Origin: Paludibacterium purpuratum | GTDB lineage: Bacteria > Pseudomonadota > Gammaproteobacteria > Burkholderiales > Chromobacteriaceae | Direction: 5' to 3' | DNA length: 64,000 nucleotides | Assembly (NCBI RefSeq): GCF_004363805.1 | Contig: NZ_SNZP01000016.1 | Coordinates: forward strand, 1 to 64,000 | Shown here: one piece after another, positions 39,164 through 47,337 of the stretch | How positions within the stretch are numbered: the stretch's first letter is position 1 | How the letters are laid out: each line of letters begins with the position of its first letter | Program-made: the position numbers and the translations under genes | Notes under the pieces: model-generated | The model's database searches: none | What the model saw: the letters and a program-made list of their open reading frames with translations, nothing else | Told to the model about the DNA's origin: nothing

Positions 39164-39874
39164 TCAGTTCCCCGTCTGCTTCTGGCTGTAATCGCGCGCG
39201 CCAAAGATGGCGGTGCCTACCCTTACCATGGTGGCACCTTGCCCAACGGCAAGGGCCAAATCCGCCGACATGCCCATCGACAATGTATCCAACTCGAACC
39301 CTTCCGTTCGCAACGTATCGCGCAACTGGCACAGCAGAGCGAAACGTTTTGCCAACAGTACTTGATCCGCAGTCGGTTCGGGAATACACATCAAACCGCG
39401 CACGCGCACATTCGGCAACAGTCCGATCTGACGCACCAAATCACCGACCGCTTCCGGCGCACAACCGCTTTTGCTCTGCTCTCCCGATACATTGACCTGA
39501 ATGCATAGGTTTAGCGCTGGCATGGCCGACGGCCGCTGTGTCGACAACCGTTCTGCGATCTTATGTCTATCAACTGAATGCACCCAATGCGCATATTCTG
39601 CCACGATGCGCGTCTTGTTGGATTGAATTGGCCCGATAAAGTGCCATTCGATATCCAGATCCGACAGCTCCGCCACTTTACTGGCGAACTCCTGCACATA
39701 ATTTTCGCCAAAAGCCCGCTGCCCGGCCGCATAGGCCTCACGGATGGCATCGCCTGGAAAGGTCTTGCTGACCGCGATCAGTTGTACCGCGCCTGCCGGC
39801 CGATTAGCCTGCGCTTCGGCATCGTGAATCCATTGCCGGACTTGATCCAGCGCCATCTGGACGGTTTGGGACAT
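39164..39874 (-). CDS. yggS: YggS-family pyridoxal phosphate homeostasis protein
   Basis: A 236-residue PLP-binding protein (PLPBP/PROSC family) that buffers free PLP and influences amino-acid and B6 balance; no catalytic reaction is established. The PLP Lys lies in LIAVSKTFPG (about 32-41), followed by FGENYVQEFASKV and IEWHFIGPIQSNK. The C-terminal ELDTLSMGMSADLALAVGQG holds the phosphate-binding residues and VRVGTAIFG ends the barrel. It heads the proC operon and diverges from a PilT-like gene, the same neighbourhood seen in many type IV-piliated proteobacteria. Confidence 0.92.
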   Translation of the reverse strand: MSQTVQMALDQVRQWIHDAEAQANRPAGAVQLIAVSKTFPGDAIREAYAAGQRAFGENYVQEFASKVAELSDLDIEWHFIGPIQSNKTRIVAEYAHWVHSVDRHKIAERLSTQRPSAMPALNLCIQVNVSGEQSKSGCAPEAVGDLVRQIGLLPNVRVRGLMCIPEPTADQVLLAKRFALLCQLRDTLRTEGFELDTLSMGMSADLALAVGQGATMVRVGTAIFGARDYSQKQTGN

Positions 39875-39940
39875 TGCAATTCCTGTCTTTGTTCATGGCC
39901 GGGGCCAAGGGGCGCCTAGCCACCGAAGGGGAGATTATAA

Positions 39941-40957
39941 ATGCAATTGACCGCGCTCCTTAAGTATTGCGCCAGTCAGCACGCGTCGGACTTGCACCTT
40001 GCGCCAGGCGAACCGCCGATCTTACGCCGACATGGTCGGTTGTATCGACTTGCCGTCAACGCGCTGGACGCCGATAGCTTGTCCGAAGCGTTACAAACCG
40101 TTCTACCTGTCTTTCTGCGAGATCGGCTGGCAAGCGAACGGGCTTGCGATTTCCGTCTGTCGCTGCCGGAAACGCAGGCCCGCGTGCATCTATACCATCA
40201 ACGGTGCGGGCTAGCCGCAGCCATTCGGCTGCTACCGTCCGATTTGCCGGATATGGCCGCTCTCGGCCTTCCTGCGGCCGTCGCCGACTGGACACACGTG
40301 CCGCATGGGCTAATCCTCATTTGCGGCGCCACCGGCAGCGGAAAATCCACCACCCTGGCAGCCTTGGTTCACCAAATCAACCGACTGCGAGCCTGCCATA
40401 TTTTGGCACTGGAAGATCCAATCGAATTTATCCACACCGGGCTGAAAGCCCTGGTAACGCAACGCGAGATCGGTTCCTGGGATGGGGGCTTTGCCCAGGC
40501 ATTGAAGACGGCGCTACGCGAAGATCCCGACATCATCATGGTAGGAGAAATGCGCGATAGAGAAACGGTCGCACTGGCTCTTGAAGCGGCCGAGACAGGC
40601 CATTTGGTGCTGTCGACCCTACATACGCGCAGTACCGCTAATGCCATCGCCCGCATCTGCGGCTTCTTTCCTGCCGATGCCCAGCAAACGATCCGGTTGC
40701 AACTTTCGCAATCGTTGCACGCCATCATGGCGCAAATGTTATTGCCGAGCTCGGGGGACGGTGTGCGCGTGTTGGCACACGAGGTTCTACACGCCACGCA
40801 CGCGGTGCGTCACGTCATTCGCGAAAATCGACTGGAGCAAATCGAAACCTTGCTGCAGACCGGGCGCCAGCACGGTATGCATACGCTACGCCAATGTCTC
40901 GATCAGCTTGTCGCCCAGCAACTGATAGCGCCCGAAGCATCCGCCATCGACACATGA
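39941..40957 (+). CDS. PilT/PilU-like type IV pilus retraction ATPase
   Basis: A 338-residue hexameric ATPase of the PilT/PilU group. The N-terminal PAS-like domain has ASDLHLAPGEPPILRRHG. The ATPase core has Walker A GATGSGKST (about 126-134), the Asp box LALEDPIEFIH, Walker B DPDIIMVGEMRD (about 203-214) and the His box ETGHLVLSTLHT. The last part (GRQHGMHTLRQCLDQLV) matches the PilT end, but LLATNAIR-type AIRAGK is lacking. It is more divergent than housekeeping PilT, and the usual neighbour pilU is absent, so it could be an accessory retraction motor. GGGGAG precedes the ATG. Confidence 0.85.
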   Translation: MQLTALLKYCASQHASDLHLAPGEPPILRRHGRLYRLAVNALDADSLSEALQTVLPVFLRDRLASERACDFRLSLPETQARVHLYHQRCGLAAAIRLLPSDLPDMAALGLPAAVADWTHVPHGLILICGATGSGKSTTLAALVHQINRLRACHILALEDPIEFIHTGLKALVTQREIGSWDGGFAQALKTALREDPDIIMVGEMRDRETVALALEAAETGHLVLSTLHTRSTANAIARICGFFPADAQQTIRLQLSQSLHAIMAQMLLPSSGDGVRVLAHEVLHATHAVRHVIRENRLEQIETLLQTGRQHGMHTLRQCLDQLVAQQLIAPEASAIDT

Positions 40958-40962
40958 AAAAA

Positions 40963-40988
40963 CCGGCGGTTTCACGTGAAACCGCCGG
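40963..40988. promoter_or_regulatory. parS site 3 inside an extended 26-bp palindrome
   Basis: The perfect parS core GTTTCACGTGAAAC at 40969-40982 is extended on both sides by CCGGCG and CGCCGG to a 26-bp perfect palindrome, between the convergent pilT-like and rsmA genes. Poly-A precedes it. It may act both as ParB site and as a transcript 3'-end hairpin. Confidence 0.88.
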
Positions 40989-41012
40989 CTTGGCTTACCT
41001 TCGCAGCGAATA

Positions 41013-41786
41013 TCAACGCGCTGCCAGCATATTGGCCATGGCAACGTATTGTTCGACACCGATATTCTCCGCTCGTAGCGTGGGATCGATTCCCAAACCG
41101 GTAAACTCGTCGTCGGTCAGCAATCCCTTGAGATTGTTGCGCAAGGTTTTGCGACGTTGAGCAAAAGCCTGCAATACCAGTTTTTCCAATATCGCCTCAT
41201 CGGTCGCGACACCACAGCGGCCAGCAGCAGGAATCATGCGCACCACGGCCGATTCAACCTTGGGCGGCGGCCAAAAAGCATCCGGCGGCACATCGATCAG
41301 ACTTTCCATTTCAAACCGATATTGCAACATGACGCTCAGGCGACCGTAATCGGCACACGAGGGTTCGGCAACCATCCGATCGACCACTTCCTTCTGCAAC
41401 ATGAAATGCATGTCGACGACGTGATCGCCATACGACGCCAGATGAAACAACAAAGGCGTGGAAATGTTGTACGGCAAGTTGCCGACGATTTTCAGCTTGC
41501 CGGCGACCGAAGCGAAATCGAAGGCCAGGGCATCGCCCTCGTGGATGACCAGTTTGTCGGCAGGAAATTCTTTCTTCAGCCGGCCGATGATGTCGCGGTC
41601 TATCTCGACCACGTGCAACTGCCGCAACCGGTCAAGCAAGGGTCGGGTGATCGCGCCGAGGCCAGGCCCGATTTCGATCACGGTATCGTCCGGTCCTGGA
41701 TTGACGGCATGGACGATACTTTCAATGATTCGCGAATCTTGCAGAAAATTCTGCCCGAAACGTTTACGGGGAATGTGTTGATTCAT
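41013..41786 (-). CDS. rsmA: 16S rRNA dimethyladenosine transferase
   Basis: A 257-residue SAM enzyme (KsgA) that dimethylates two adjacent adenosines in the 3' hairpin of 16S rRNA late in 30S assembly. It begins [15 protein letters not shown]. The SAM motif [12 protein letters not shown] is near 37-48 and the catalytic NLPYNIS near 108-114 ([16 protein letters not shown]). The C-terminal helical domain has [14 protein letters not shown]. Loss of KsgA gives kasugamycin resistance in other bacteria. It is monocistronic here, without the surA-pdxA neighbours of enteric bacteria. Confidence 0.95.
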   Translation of the reverse strand: MNQHIPRKRFGQNFLQDSRIIESIVHAVNPGPDDTVIEIGPGLGAITRPLLDRLRQLHVVEIDRDIIGRLKKEFPADKLVIHEGDALAFDFASVAGKLKIVGNLPYNISTPLLFHLASYGDHVVDMHFMLQKEVVDRMVAEPSCADYGRLSVMLQYRFEMESLIDVPPDAFWPPPKVESAVVRMIPAAGRCGVATDEAILEKLVLQAFAQRRKTLRNNLKGLLTDDEFTGLGIDPTLRAENIGVEQYVAMANMLAAR

Positions 41787-41846
41787 GGTGTCCCAATCAG
41801 GTAGGCCGCCATTTTACCTGCGATACGGCGACGTTGCCGAGGTCCA

Positions 41847-42170
41847 TCATGCGGTTTGCCAGGAGAATGTTTCACCGGCCGACCGCCCGATCAGTTGCGA
41901 CAAGGCCTGGCCCAGTTCGGAACCATCGCGCGTGTTGCGCCACTGTCCTTGTTCGTTCAAGCCGAAATGGAACCCGCCGCTTTTTGCCGCCACCCAGATT
42001 TCCTGGTTCGGTACATGGCGGTTAACGATGATTTTTTCGCCCGAATCGAATTCGATTTCCAGCACTCCGCCGTTGAGTTCATAATCGAGATCGAGTGCGC
42101 TTTCATCCAGCGCCGTCTGGAGCGAATCAAGCAGCGTATCGGTTAGATCGAGAAATTCGCTTTCAGTCAT
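41847..42170 (-). CDS. cyaY: iron donor protein CyaY (frataxin)
   Basis: A 107-residue frataxin homologue that binds iron and modulates IscS in iron-sulfur cluster assembly. The acidic first helix (TESEFLDLTDTLLDSLQTALDES) provides the iron site. Strands with VLEIEFDSGEKIIVN, PNQEIWVAAKSGGFHF and WRNTRDGSELGQALSQLI complete the fold. AGGAAG lies directly before the ATG at 42170; a longer frame from 42197 lacks such a site. It is divergent from lptM-lysA over 75 bases, an arrangement common in Neisseriales. Confidence 0.92.
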   Translation of the reverse strand: MTESEFLDLTDTLLDSLQTALDESALDLDYELNGGVLEIEFDSGEKIIVNRHVPNQEIWVAAKSGGFHFGLNEQGQWRNTRDGSELGQALSQLIGRSAGETFSWQTA

Positions 42171-42245
42171 TTTTCTTCCTTGGTCGTGCTCTAGCACGAT
42201 GAGCTTTTGTTAGTATCCTAATTTTGCCACAGCGGATTTCATTGT

Positions 42246-42410
42246 ATGCGATACCTCACCCTTTCTTTGATTCTTGCAGGTTGTCTGAGCGCATGCGGCT
42301 ATAAAGGCCCGCTGTATCTGCCGACCGATGCCCCCAAGACCGCCCAGCCCGCGGCCAGCCAGCCGGCGACGTCGCCCGTTCAACCTCACAAGGACGCCAG
42401 CCAGCCGTGA
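42246..42410 (+). CDS. lptM: LptM/YifL-family small lipoprotein
   Basis: A 54-residue ORF encodes a lipoprotein: hydrophobic MRYLTLSLILAG, lipobox LSAC with the lipidated Cys17, then the conserved CGYKGPLYLP and a proline/alanine-rich tail ending KDASQP. LptM (YifL) of E. coli binds the LptDE translocon and helps LptD disulfide maturation for LPS export. It is short and easily missed. The stop overlaps the GTG start of lysA in GTGA, so the two are translationally coupled. In enteric bacteria the same lipoprotein precedes dapF, so linkage to lysine/diaminopimelate genes is conserved. Confidence 0.88.
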   Translation: MRYLTLSLILAGCLSACGYKGPLYLPTDAPKTAQPAASQPATSPVQPHKDASQP

Positions 42411-43660
42411 ATGCCATCCACTACCGTGAAGACGATCTATACATCGAAGATCTCCCGCTGAGCGAGATTGCCGCTCAATTCGGCACGCCGGCCTACATTT
42501 ATTCCGAAGCCGCGCTGACCGGTGCCTTCGAATCCTATCGTGCGGCATTCGCCAACCTCGATCCGCTGTTGTGCTATGCGGTCAAGGCCAATTCCAATTT
42601 GTCCATCCTGCGCCACTTCGCACGGTTGGGATGTGGATTCGACATTGTCTCCGGCGGCGAGTTGGCGCGCGTGCTGGCGGCTGGCGCCGATGCACGCAAG
42701 GTCGTTTTTTCAGGTGTGGGTAAATCAGAGCAAGAAATGATCGAGGCGCTCAATGCCGACATCAAATGCTTCAATGTCGAATCGCTCAACGAGCTGCTGA
42801 AACTAAATACCGTAGCCGGCCGAATCGGCAAGACGGCACCGATATCGCTACGGGTGAATCCCGACGTCGACGCCCAAACGCACCCCTATATCTCCACTGG
42901 ATTGAAAGACAACAAATTCGGCATCGCCTACGATGCGGCCCTCGATATTTATCAGCAGGCCAAGTCCTTGCCGCATCTACATATCGTCGGCATAGACTGT
43001 CATATCGGTTCGCAATTGACCGATGCCGCGCCGCTCATCGATGCGCTCGACCGTCTGCTCGGCCTGATCGATCAACTTTCCTCGGCCGGTATTGCGCTTC
43101 ATCACCTGGATATCGGCGGCGGCCTAGGCATTCGTTACCGCGACGAAACCTTGCCGGACTTATCGGCCTTCGCCCAAGCCTTGTCGGAACGCCTGCAAGG
43201 TCGAGGCCTGCAGTTAGTGATGGAGCCTGGTCGCTCGCTGGTGGGCAATGCCGGCATTCTGCTGACCCGGTTGGAATATCTGAAACTGGGCGAACACAAA
43301 AATTTCGCCGTGGTCGACGCCGCCATGAACGATTTGATGCGTCCATCGCTCTATTCTGCCTACCACGGCATCCTGCCTGTCACGCGTCGCGAACACCTGG
43401 CCACGATCACGGTCGACGTGGTCGGCCCGATCTGCGAGTCTAGCGATTTTCTCGGCAAGGATCGCCAGCTAGCGATCATGGAAGGCGACTTGCTGGCCGT
43501 GATGTCCTGCGGTGCCTACGGTTCCACCATGGCGAGCAACTACAACACACGAACCCGGGCCATTGAAGTCATGGTCAGCGGCGACCAAACCCGTGTGATT
43601 AGAAGCCGCGAGACGCTGGACGAACTGCTGGCCAATGAAAAATCCTGCCTAGACAAATAG
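42407..43660 (+). CDS. lysA: diaminopimelate decarboxylase
   Basis: A 417-residue PLP enzyme that decarboxylates meso-diaminopimelate to lysine. The PLP Lys is in CYAVKANSNLSILR (about 57-70). FDIVSGGELAR and the Gly-rich HHLDIGGGLGIRY follow, with MEPGRSLVGNAG contacting phosphate. The C-terminal Cys in VVGPICESSDFLGK closes the active site across the dimer. The start is a GTG overlapping the lptM stop, matching the family start (NAIHYREDDLYIED). hisC follows 41 bases later. Confidence 0.95.
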   Translation: MNAIHYREDDLYIEDLPLSEIAAQFGTPAYIYSEAALTGAFESYRAAFANLDPLLCYAVKANSNLSILRHFARLGCGFDIVSGGELARVLAAGADARKVVFSGVGKSEQEMIEALNADIKCFNVESLNELLKLNTVAGRIGKTAPISLRVNPDVDAQTHPYISTGLKDNKFGIAYDAALDIYQQAKSLPHLHIVGIDCHIGSQLTDAAPLIDALDRLLGLIDQLSSAGIALHHLDIGGGLGIRYRDETLPDLSAFAQALSERLQGRGLQLVMEPGRSLVGNAGILLTRLEYLKLGEHKNFAVVDAAMNDLMRPSLYSAYHGILPVTRREHLATITVDVVGPICESSDFLGKDRQLAIMEGDLLAVMSCGAYGSTMASNYNTRTRAIEVMVSGDQTRVIRSRETLDELLANEKSCLDK

Positions 43661-43701
43661 TTGTCTTTGGCAATCAATTAAAGGTAAGAGGAACGTACAG
43701 C

Positions 43702-44790
43702 ATGCGCTTCGCACGACATCTGCAGGATCACAGTATCCACAACCCGTTCCCGGGCCTTGTGCGCCTGGAGCAGAAAATCGGCCGCGAGATCACCACGCGC
43801 ATCGGCTCGAACGAAAGCCCCGCTTTGCCGCTGCCGGCCCTGGTCGAATTACTCGGCGAACAAGGGCTGGCGCAAGCCAATCTCTACCCCGATCCCTATG
43901 CTCACGAAATCCGTCGCCTGGCAGCCGATCTCAACCAGGTGAAAAGCAGCGAGGTCATTGTGGACAGCGGCGCCGATAGTCTGATCCTGCTGACGCTGCG
44001 GTTATGCTGCAATGTCGGCGATACCGTCATCACCAGTGCCGGTAGTTATCCCACTTTCCGCTATTTCGCCGAAGGTTGCGGCCAGCGCGTGGTGGAAGTC
44101 AGCCTGCAAAGCGGCCCGGAAGGACGACTGGAAGCCGACTTGGGGGCACTGGCCTTCAATGCCCATCAATACAAGGCCCAGTTGGTCTACTTGGCCAATC
44201 CGGACAACCCGACCGGCCACTACCATTCGCAAACCGAAATCGAACGCTTCCGCCAAAGCCTGCCGGCCGATTGCATGCTACTGCTGGACGAGGCCTACCT
44301 GGAATTCGCCGAATTGGGGCGGGCCACGAGCCCGGTGATGGTCAATACCATCCGCCTGCGCACGCTCTCCAAGGCCTATGCCTTGGCTGGATTACGCGTT
44401 GGCTATGCCATCGCGGCAGCGGAAACCATCGCCAAAGCCGATGAAATCCGACCGCAATTCGCCGTCTCCTCCTTGGCGCAAAGTGCCGCCTGCATTGCCC
44501 TGCAGGCACAGGATGACGTCAATAAATTGCTTCAGACAACAATTAACGATCGCGAACGCCTAAGCCAAGCACTTCGAGAACGCGGCCTGACAGTACTGAA
44601 TTGCAGCACCAATTTCGTCAGCATCCACTATCCAGACTCTCTCATCGCCGAACAGATACAAAAGCGCTTATTCGAGCGTGGCGTGGCGGTACATCGTCCA
44701 AGTCATCCGGCGACCAATCACCTACTACGGATTACCGCGCACCCGGCAGCGCTAGACGATGCCATTCTCGACGAGTTGGCACGGGCGTAG
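43702..44790 (+). CDS. hisC: histidinol-phosphate aminotransferase
   Basis: A 362-residue class II PLP aminotransferase that converts imidazole-acetol phosphate and glutamate to histidinol phosphate. It begins near VRLEQKIGREITTRIGSNESP (split by family variants), with YLANPDNPTGHYH (about 163-175), LLLDEAYLEFAEL and the PLP Lys in RLRTLSKAYALAGLRVGYA (about 218-236). The length and motifs fit HisC, although some aromatic aminotransferases in this class look similar. It lies far from a his operon, so a paralogue with a broader role is possible. It probably shares a transcript with lysA. Confidence 0.88.
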   Translation: MRFARHLQDHSIHNPFPGLVRLEQKIGREITTRIGSNESPALPLPALVELLGEQGLAQANLYPDPYAHEIRRLAADLNQVKSSEVIVDSGADSLILLTLRLCCNVGDTVITSAGSYPTFRYFAEGCGQRVVEVSLQSGPEGRLEADLGALAFNAHQYKAQLVYLANPDNPTGHYHSQTEIERFRQSLPADCMLLLDEAYLEFAELGRATSPVMVNTIRLRTLSKAYALAGLRVGYAIAAAETIAKADEIRPQFAVSSLAQSAACIALQAQDDVNKLLQTTINDRERLSQALRERGLTVLNCSTNFVSIHYPDSLIAEQIQKRLFERGVAVHRPSHPATNHLLRITAHPAALDDAILDELARA

Positions 44791-44808
44791 GGATGCCGTA
44801 GGCGCGGC

Positions 44809-44842
44809 CGTAGGGTGCGGTCGCGAAGCACCGCACCCTACG
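44809..44842. repeat. long palindrome, GGTGCG...CGCACC family, copy 3 (putative bidirectional terminator)
   Basis: A perfect 13-bp inverted repeat (CGTAGGGTGCGGT and its complement) around CGCGAAGC lies between the convergent hisC and hemL stops. The inner GGTGCG and CGAAGC sequence relates it to the copies at 457 and 6837. Confidence 0.7.
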
Positions 44843-44852
44843 CTAATCCACC

Positions 44853-46130
44853 TTACAACGCCTTCAACACCTCTGCGGCCAAGGCAATGGTTTCCTCGAT
44901 CAACGATTCGCTGTGCGCATCGGAGACGAAACCCGCCTCGAAAGCCGACGGCGCCAAGTACACACCCTTTTCCAACATGCCGTGGAAGAAGCGCTTAAAC
45001 GCACTAATATCGGCTTTCGATACTTCGGCAAACGAAGATGGCACCTTCTCGGTCATATACAAACCGAACATACCGCCCACACTATCCGCACACATCGGCA
45101 CCCCGGCGCGACGCGCCGCCTCGCTAATGCCCTGGGCAAGGCGCTCAGTGCGCTTACTCAGTTCGAGATGGAAGTCCGGGCGTTGGATCAGGCGCAACGT
45201 CGTCAGGCCGGCCGTCACCGCCAGCGGGTTACCCGACAAGGTCCCCGCTTGGTAAACACTCCCCAACGGCGCGATGCACGCCATGATGTCGGCGCGCCCG
45301 CCAAAGGCCGCCAGCGGCATCCCGCCGCCTACCACCTTGCCGAGCGTGGTCATGTCCGGCTTGATGCCGTGCAAGTGTTGCGCGCAATGCAGATCGACCC
45401 GGAAGCCCGTCATCACCTCGTCGTAGATCAGCACCGTGCCACTCTGCTCGGTCAGCTCGCGCAGTGCGCGAACGAATTCGCCGCTGGGCTTGATCAAGTT
45501 CATATTGCCGGCGAACGGTTCGAGAATCACGCAAGCGATCGTGGTACCGATTTCAGCGAAAGTCTGCTTCAGCTGCTCGACATTGTTGTACTCAAGCACC
45601 AGCGTATGCTTGGTGAAATCCTGCGGCACGCCGCCGGATGACGGCGTACCGAAGGTCAACAAACCCGAGCCTGCCTTGACCAGCAGGCTATCCGAATGGC
45701 CGTGATAGCAGCCTTCGAACTTAACGATGGTGTCGCGGCCGGTGAAACCGCGCGCAAGGCGAATGGCGCTCATGGTGGCTTCCGTACCGGAAGACACTAG
45801 GCGCACTTGCTCGATCGACGGCACCAGGCGGCAGATTTCCTCCGCCAGGTCGATCTCGCCTTCGGTCGGCGCACCGAAGGACAAGCCGCCTACAGCCACT
45901 TCCTGAACGGCGGCCACCACTTCCGGGTGCGCATGGCCGAGAATCGCCGGGCCCCAAGAGCCAACATAGTCGATGAAACGTTGACCGTCTGCATCCCACA
46001 CGAACGCACCATTGGCACGAGCGATAAAACGCGGCGTACCGCCCACCGAGCCGAAAGCCCGAACCGGCGAGTTCACCCCGCCAGGAATGCGCGCTTTGGC
46101 GCGATCAAACAACTGCTGGTTACGCGACAT
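44853..46130 (-). CDS. hemL: glutamate-1-semialdehyde 2,1-aminomutase
   Basis: A 425-residue PLP enzyme that turns glutamate-1-semialdehyde (the HemA product) into 5-aminolevulinate. It begins [41 protein letters not shown]-like sequence ([17 protein letters not shown]) binds phosphate, [12 protein letters not shown] carries the cofactor Asp, and the PLP Lys is in [19 protein letters not shown] (about 264-282). It is the last gene of the rubredoxin-hemJ-CYTH-hemL series on the minus strand. Confidence 0.95.
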   Translation of the reverse strand: MSRNQQLFDRAKARIPGGVNSPVRAFGSVGGTPRFIARANGAFVWDADGQRFIDYVGSWGPAILGHAHPEVVAAVQEVAVGGLSFGAPTEGEIDLAEEICRLVPSIEQVRLVSSGTEATMSAIRLARGFTGRDTIVKFEGCYHGHSDSLLVKAGSGLLTFGTPSSGGVPQDFTKHTLVLEYNNVEQLKQTFAEIGTTIACVILEPFAGNMNLIKPSGEFVRALRELTEQSGTVLIYDEVMTGFRVDLHCAQHLHGIKPDMTTLGKVVGGGMPLAAFGGRADIMACIAPLGSVYQAGTLSGNPLAVTAGLTTLRLIQRPDFHLELSKRTERLAQGISEAARRAGVPMCADSVGGMFGLYMTEKVPSSFAEVSKADISAFKRFFHGMLEKGVYLAPSAFEAGFVSDAHSESLIEETIALAAEVLKAL

Positions 46131-46153
46131 GATGAGTCCTGTCTTCTATGACA

Positions 46154-46630
46154 TTATTCGGAAGAATGATCCCAACTGCTAAAAGGGTGATCCGCCAGCC
46201 AGGCATTGGTGAAGCGGCTGTCCGCCGTCACCTCCTCGCCCAGCCAGTCCGGTCGCTCGAACGGCGTCTGCTCGTCCGGTAATTCGATTTCCGCCAGCAC
46301 CAAACCGGCATTGGCACCAAAGAATTCATCCACTTCCCACGTCATGCCGGCATGGGCGACACGGGTACGGTGTTTTTGCACTTGCATCGGGCATAGTGCG
46401 TCCAGCATTGTCTGTGCGTCCGCTAGGGGAAGGTCGTACTCGAACTCATAGCGCGATGCATCGGTTATTTTCGCCTTGATCGTCAACCACGCCCGGTCGC
46501 CGACCACGCGCACGCGCACGGTGCGTGCCGGATCGACCGACAGGTATCCCTGGCGATAAACCAGGGGTTCGCCCAGTGCCCTCCAGCTATCGCCACGCAC
46601 TAGAAAACGACGTTCGATTTCCATTCCCAT
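46154..46630 (-). CDS. CYTH-domain phosphohydrolase (inorganic triphosphatase-like)
   Basis: A 158-residue CYTH protein, a tunnel-fold enzyme that handles triphosphate compounds with divalent metal. The EIERRFLV signature (ExExK-type, here ending Arg) is at 4-11. Alternating charged strands follow: RVRVVGDRAWLTIKAK, YEFEYDLPL, WEVDEFF and LAEIELPDE. It resembles the bacterial CYTH tripolyphosphatase characterised in Nitrosomonas; adenylate cyclase class IV is another member of the fold. The physiological substrate is not known. It sits 13 bases after hemJ and 23 before hemL, so it is in their operon. An in-frame ATG at residue 3 is an alternative start. Confidence 0.85.
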   Translation of the reverse strand: MGMEIERRFLVRGDSWRALGEPLVYRQGYLSVDPARTVRVRVVGDRAWLTIKAKITDASRYEFEYDLPLADAQTMLDALCPMQVQKHRTRVAHAGMTWEVDEFFGANAGLVLAEIELPDEQTPFERPDWLGEEVTADSRFTNAWLADHPFSSWDHSSE

Positions 46631-46643
46631 CGGTCAGGCCTGC

Positions 46644-47060
46644 TCAAAATGGTTTGACCACCACCAGAATCACGATGGCCAACAAAATAAAAGTCGGAAT
46701 TTCGTTGAAAACCCGATACCAGACGTGCGAGCGCTGATTACGTCCCGCCTCGAAATCGCGGTAGATCCGACCGCAATAATATTGAAAGCCCAACAACAAC
46801 ATCACCAGTGCCAACTTTGCGTGCAGCCAACCGCCAGCGATGCCGTAACCGAGCCACAGCCAGAGACCGAAGACGATCGACATCAGCGACAACGGCATCA
46901 TGAATCGGTACAGCTTGCGCGCCATTTCCAATAGGCGCTGGGATTCATCGCCAGGCTTCGCCATCGCCAAATTGACAAATAGCCGCGGAAGATAGAACAA
47001 CCCCGCGAACCAGGAGGTCACAAAAAAAATATGGAACGCCTTGATGTACAAATAACCCAA
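46644..47060 (-). CDS. hemJ: protoporphyrinogen oxidase HemJ
   Basis: A 138-residue, four-helix membrane protein that oxidises protoporphyrinogen IX to protoporphyrin IX, the form of the enzyme in bacteria lacking HemG or HemY. YIKAFHIFFVTSWFAGLFYL at the start holds the essential His in helix 1, LPRLFVNLA follows, and WLHAKLALVMLLLG in helix 3 has the conserved Lys region. I set the start at a TTG (47060) because AGGAG lies six bases upstream and the length then fits the family. The longer frame to 47240 adds 60 residues with no resemblance. It is grouped with hemL. Confidence 0.88.
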   Translation of the reverse strand: MGYLYIKAFHIFFVTSWFAGLFYLPRLFVNLAMAKPGDESQRLLEMARKLYRFMMPLSLMSIVFGLWLWLGYGIAGGWLHAKLALVMLLLGFQYYCGRIYRDFEAGRNQRSHVWYRVFNEIPTFILLAIVILVVVKPF

Positions 47061-47112
47061 GATCAACTCCTGCCGATGCGGACATACGGAATCTAGGCCG
47101 GCCTGGCCGGAA

Positions 47113-47277
47113 TCAGATTTCGACCATCTCGAAATCGTCCTTATGTGCACCGCATTCGGGGCAGGTCCAATTCGGCGGAACTTCTTCCCATCGCGTGCCA
47201 GGGGCAATACCATCCTCTGGACGTCCGGATGCCTCGTCAAAGATAAAACCGCAAATCAGACACATCCAAGTACGCAT
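47113..47277 (-). CDS. rubredoxin
   Basis: A 54-residue ORF encodes a one-iron electron carrier: MRTWMCLICGFIFDE, DGIAPGTRWEEVP and CPECGAHKDDFEM. Four Cys in two CxxCG motifs bind a single iron. Rubredoxins of this size pass electrons to oxygenases, hydroxylases or peroxide reductases in the cytosol. It is divergent from thiD and 52 bases upstream of hemJ. Linkage to hemJ invites the idea that it accepts or donates electrons in heme synthesis, but that is inference only. Confidence 0.93.
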   Translation of the reverse strand: MRTWMCLICGFIFDEASGRPEDGIAPGTRWEEVPPNWTCPECGAHKDDFEMVEI

Positions 47278-47337
47278 TTATTTCCCCTTTGTAAGTTAGA
47301 ATGACAATTCTATATCCAGACTGGATGGAGGTTAACC

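Noticed and set aside
40428-40436. Single perfect DnaA box TTATCCACA in the PilT-like gene, and another on the minus strand at 49704-49712 in waaA
   Set aside because: Isolated 9-mers are expected by chance about once in a window this size, so only the cluster at 51.0-51.5 kb is treated as meaningful.
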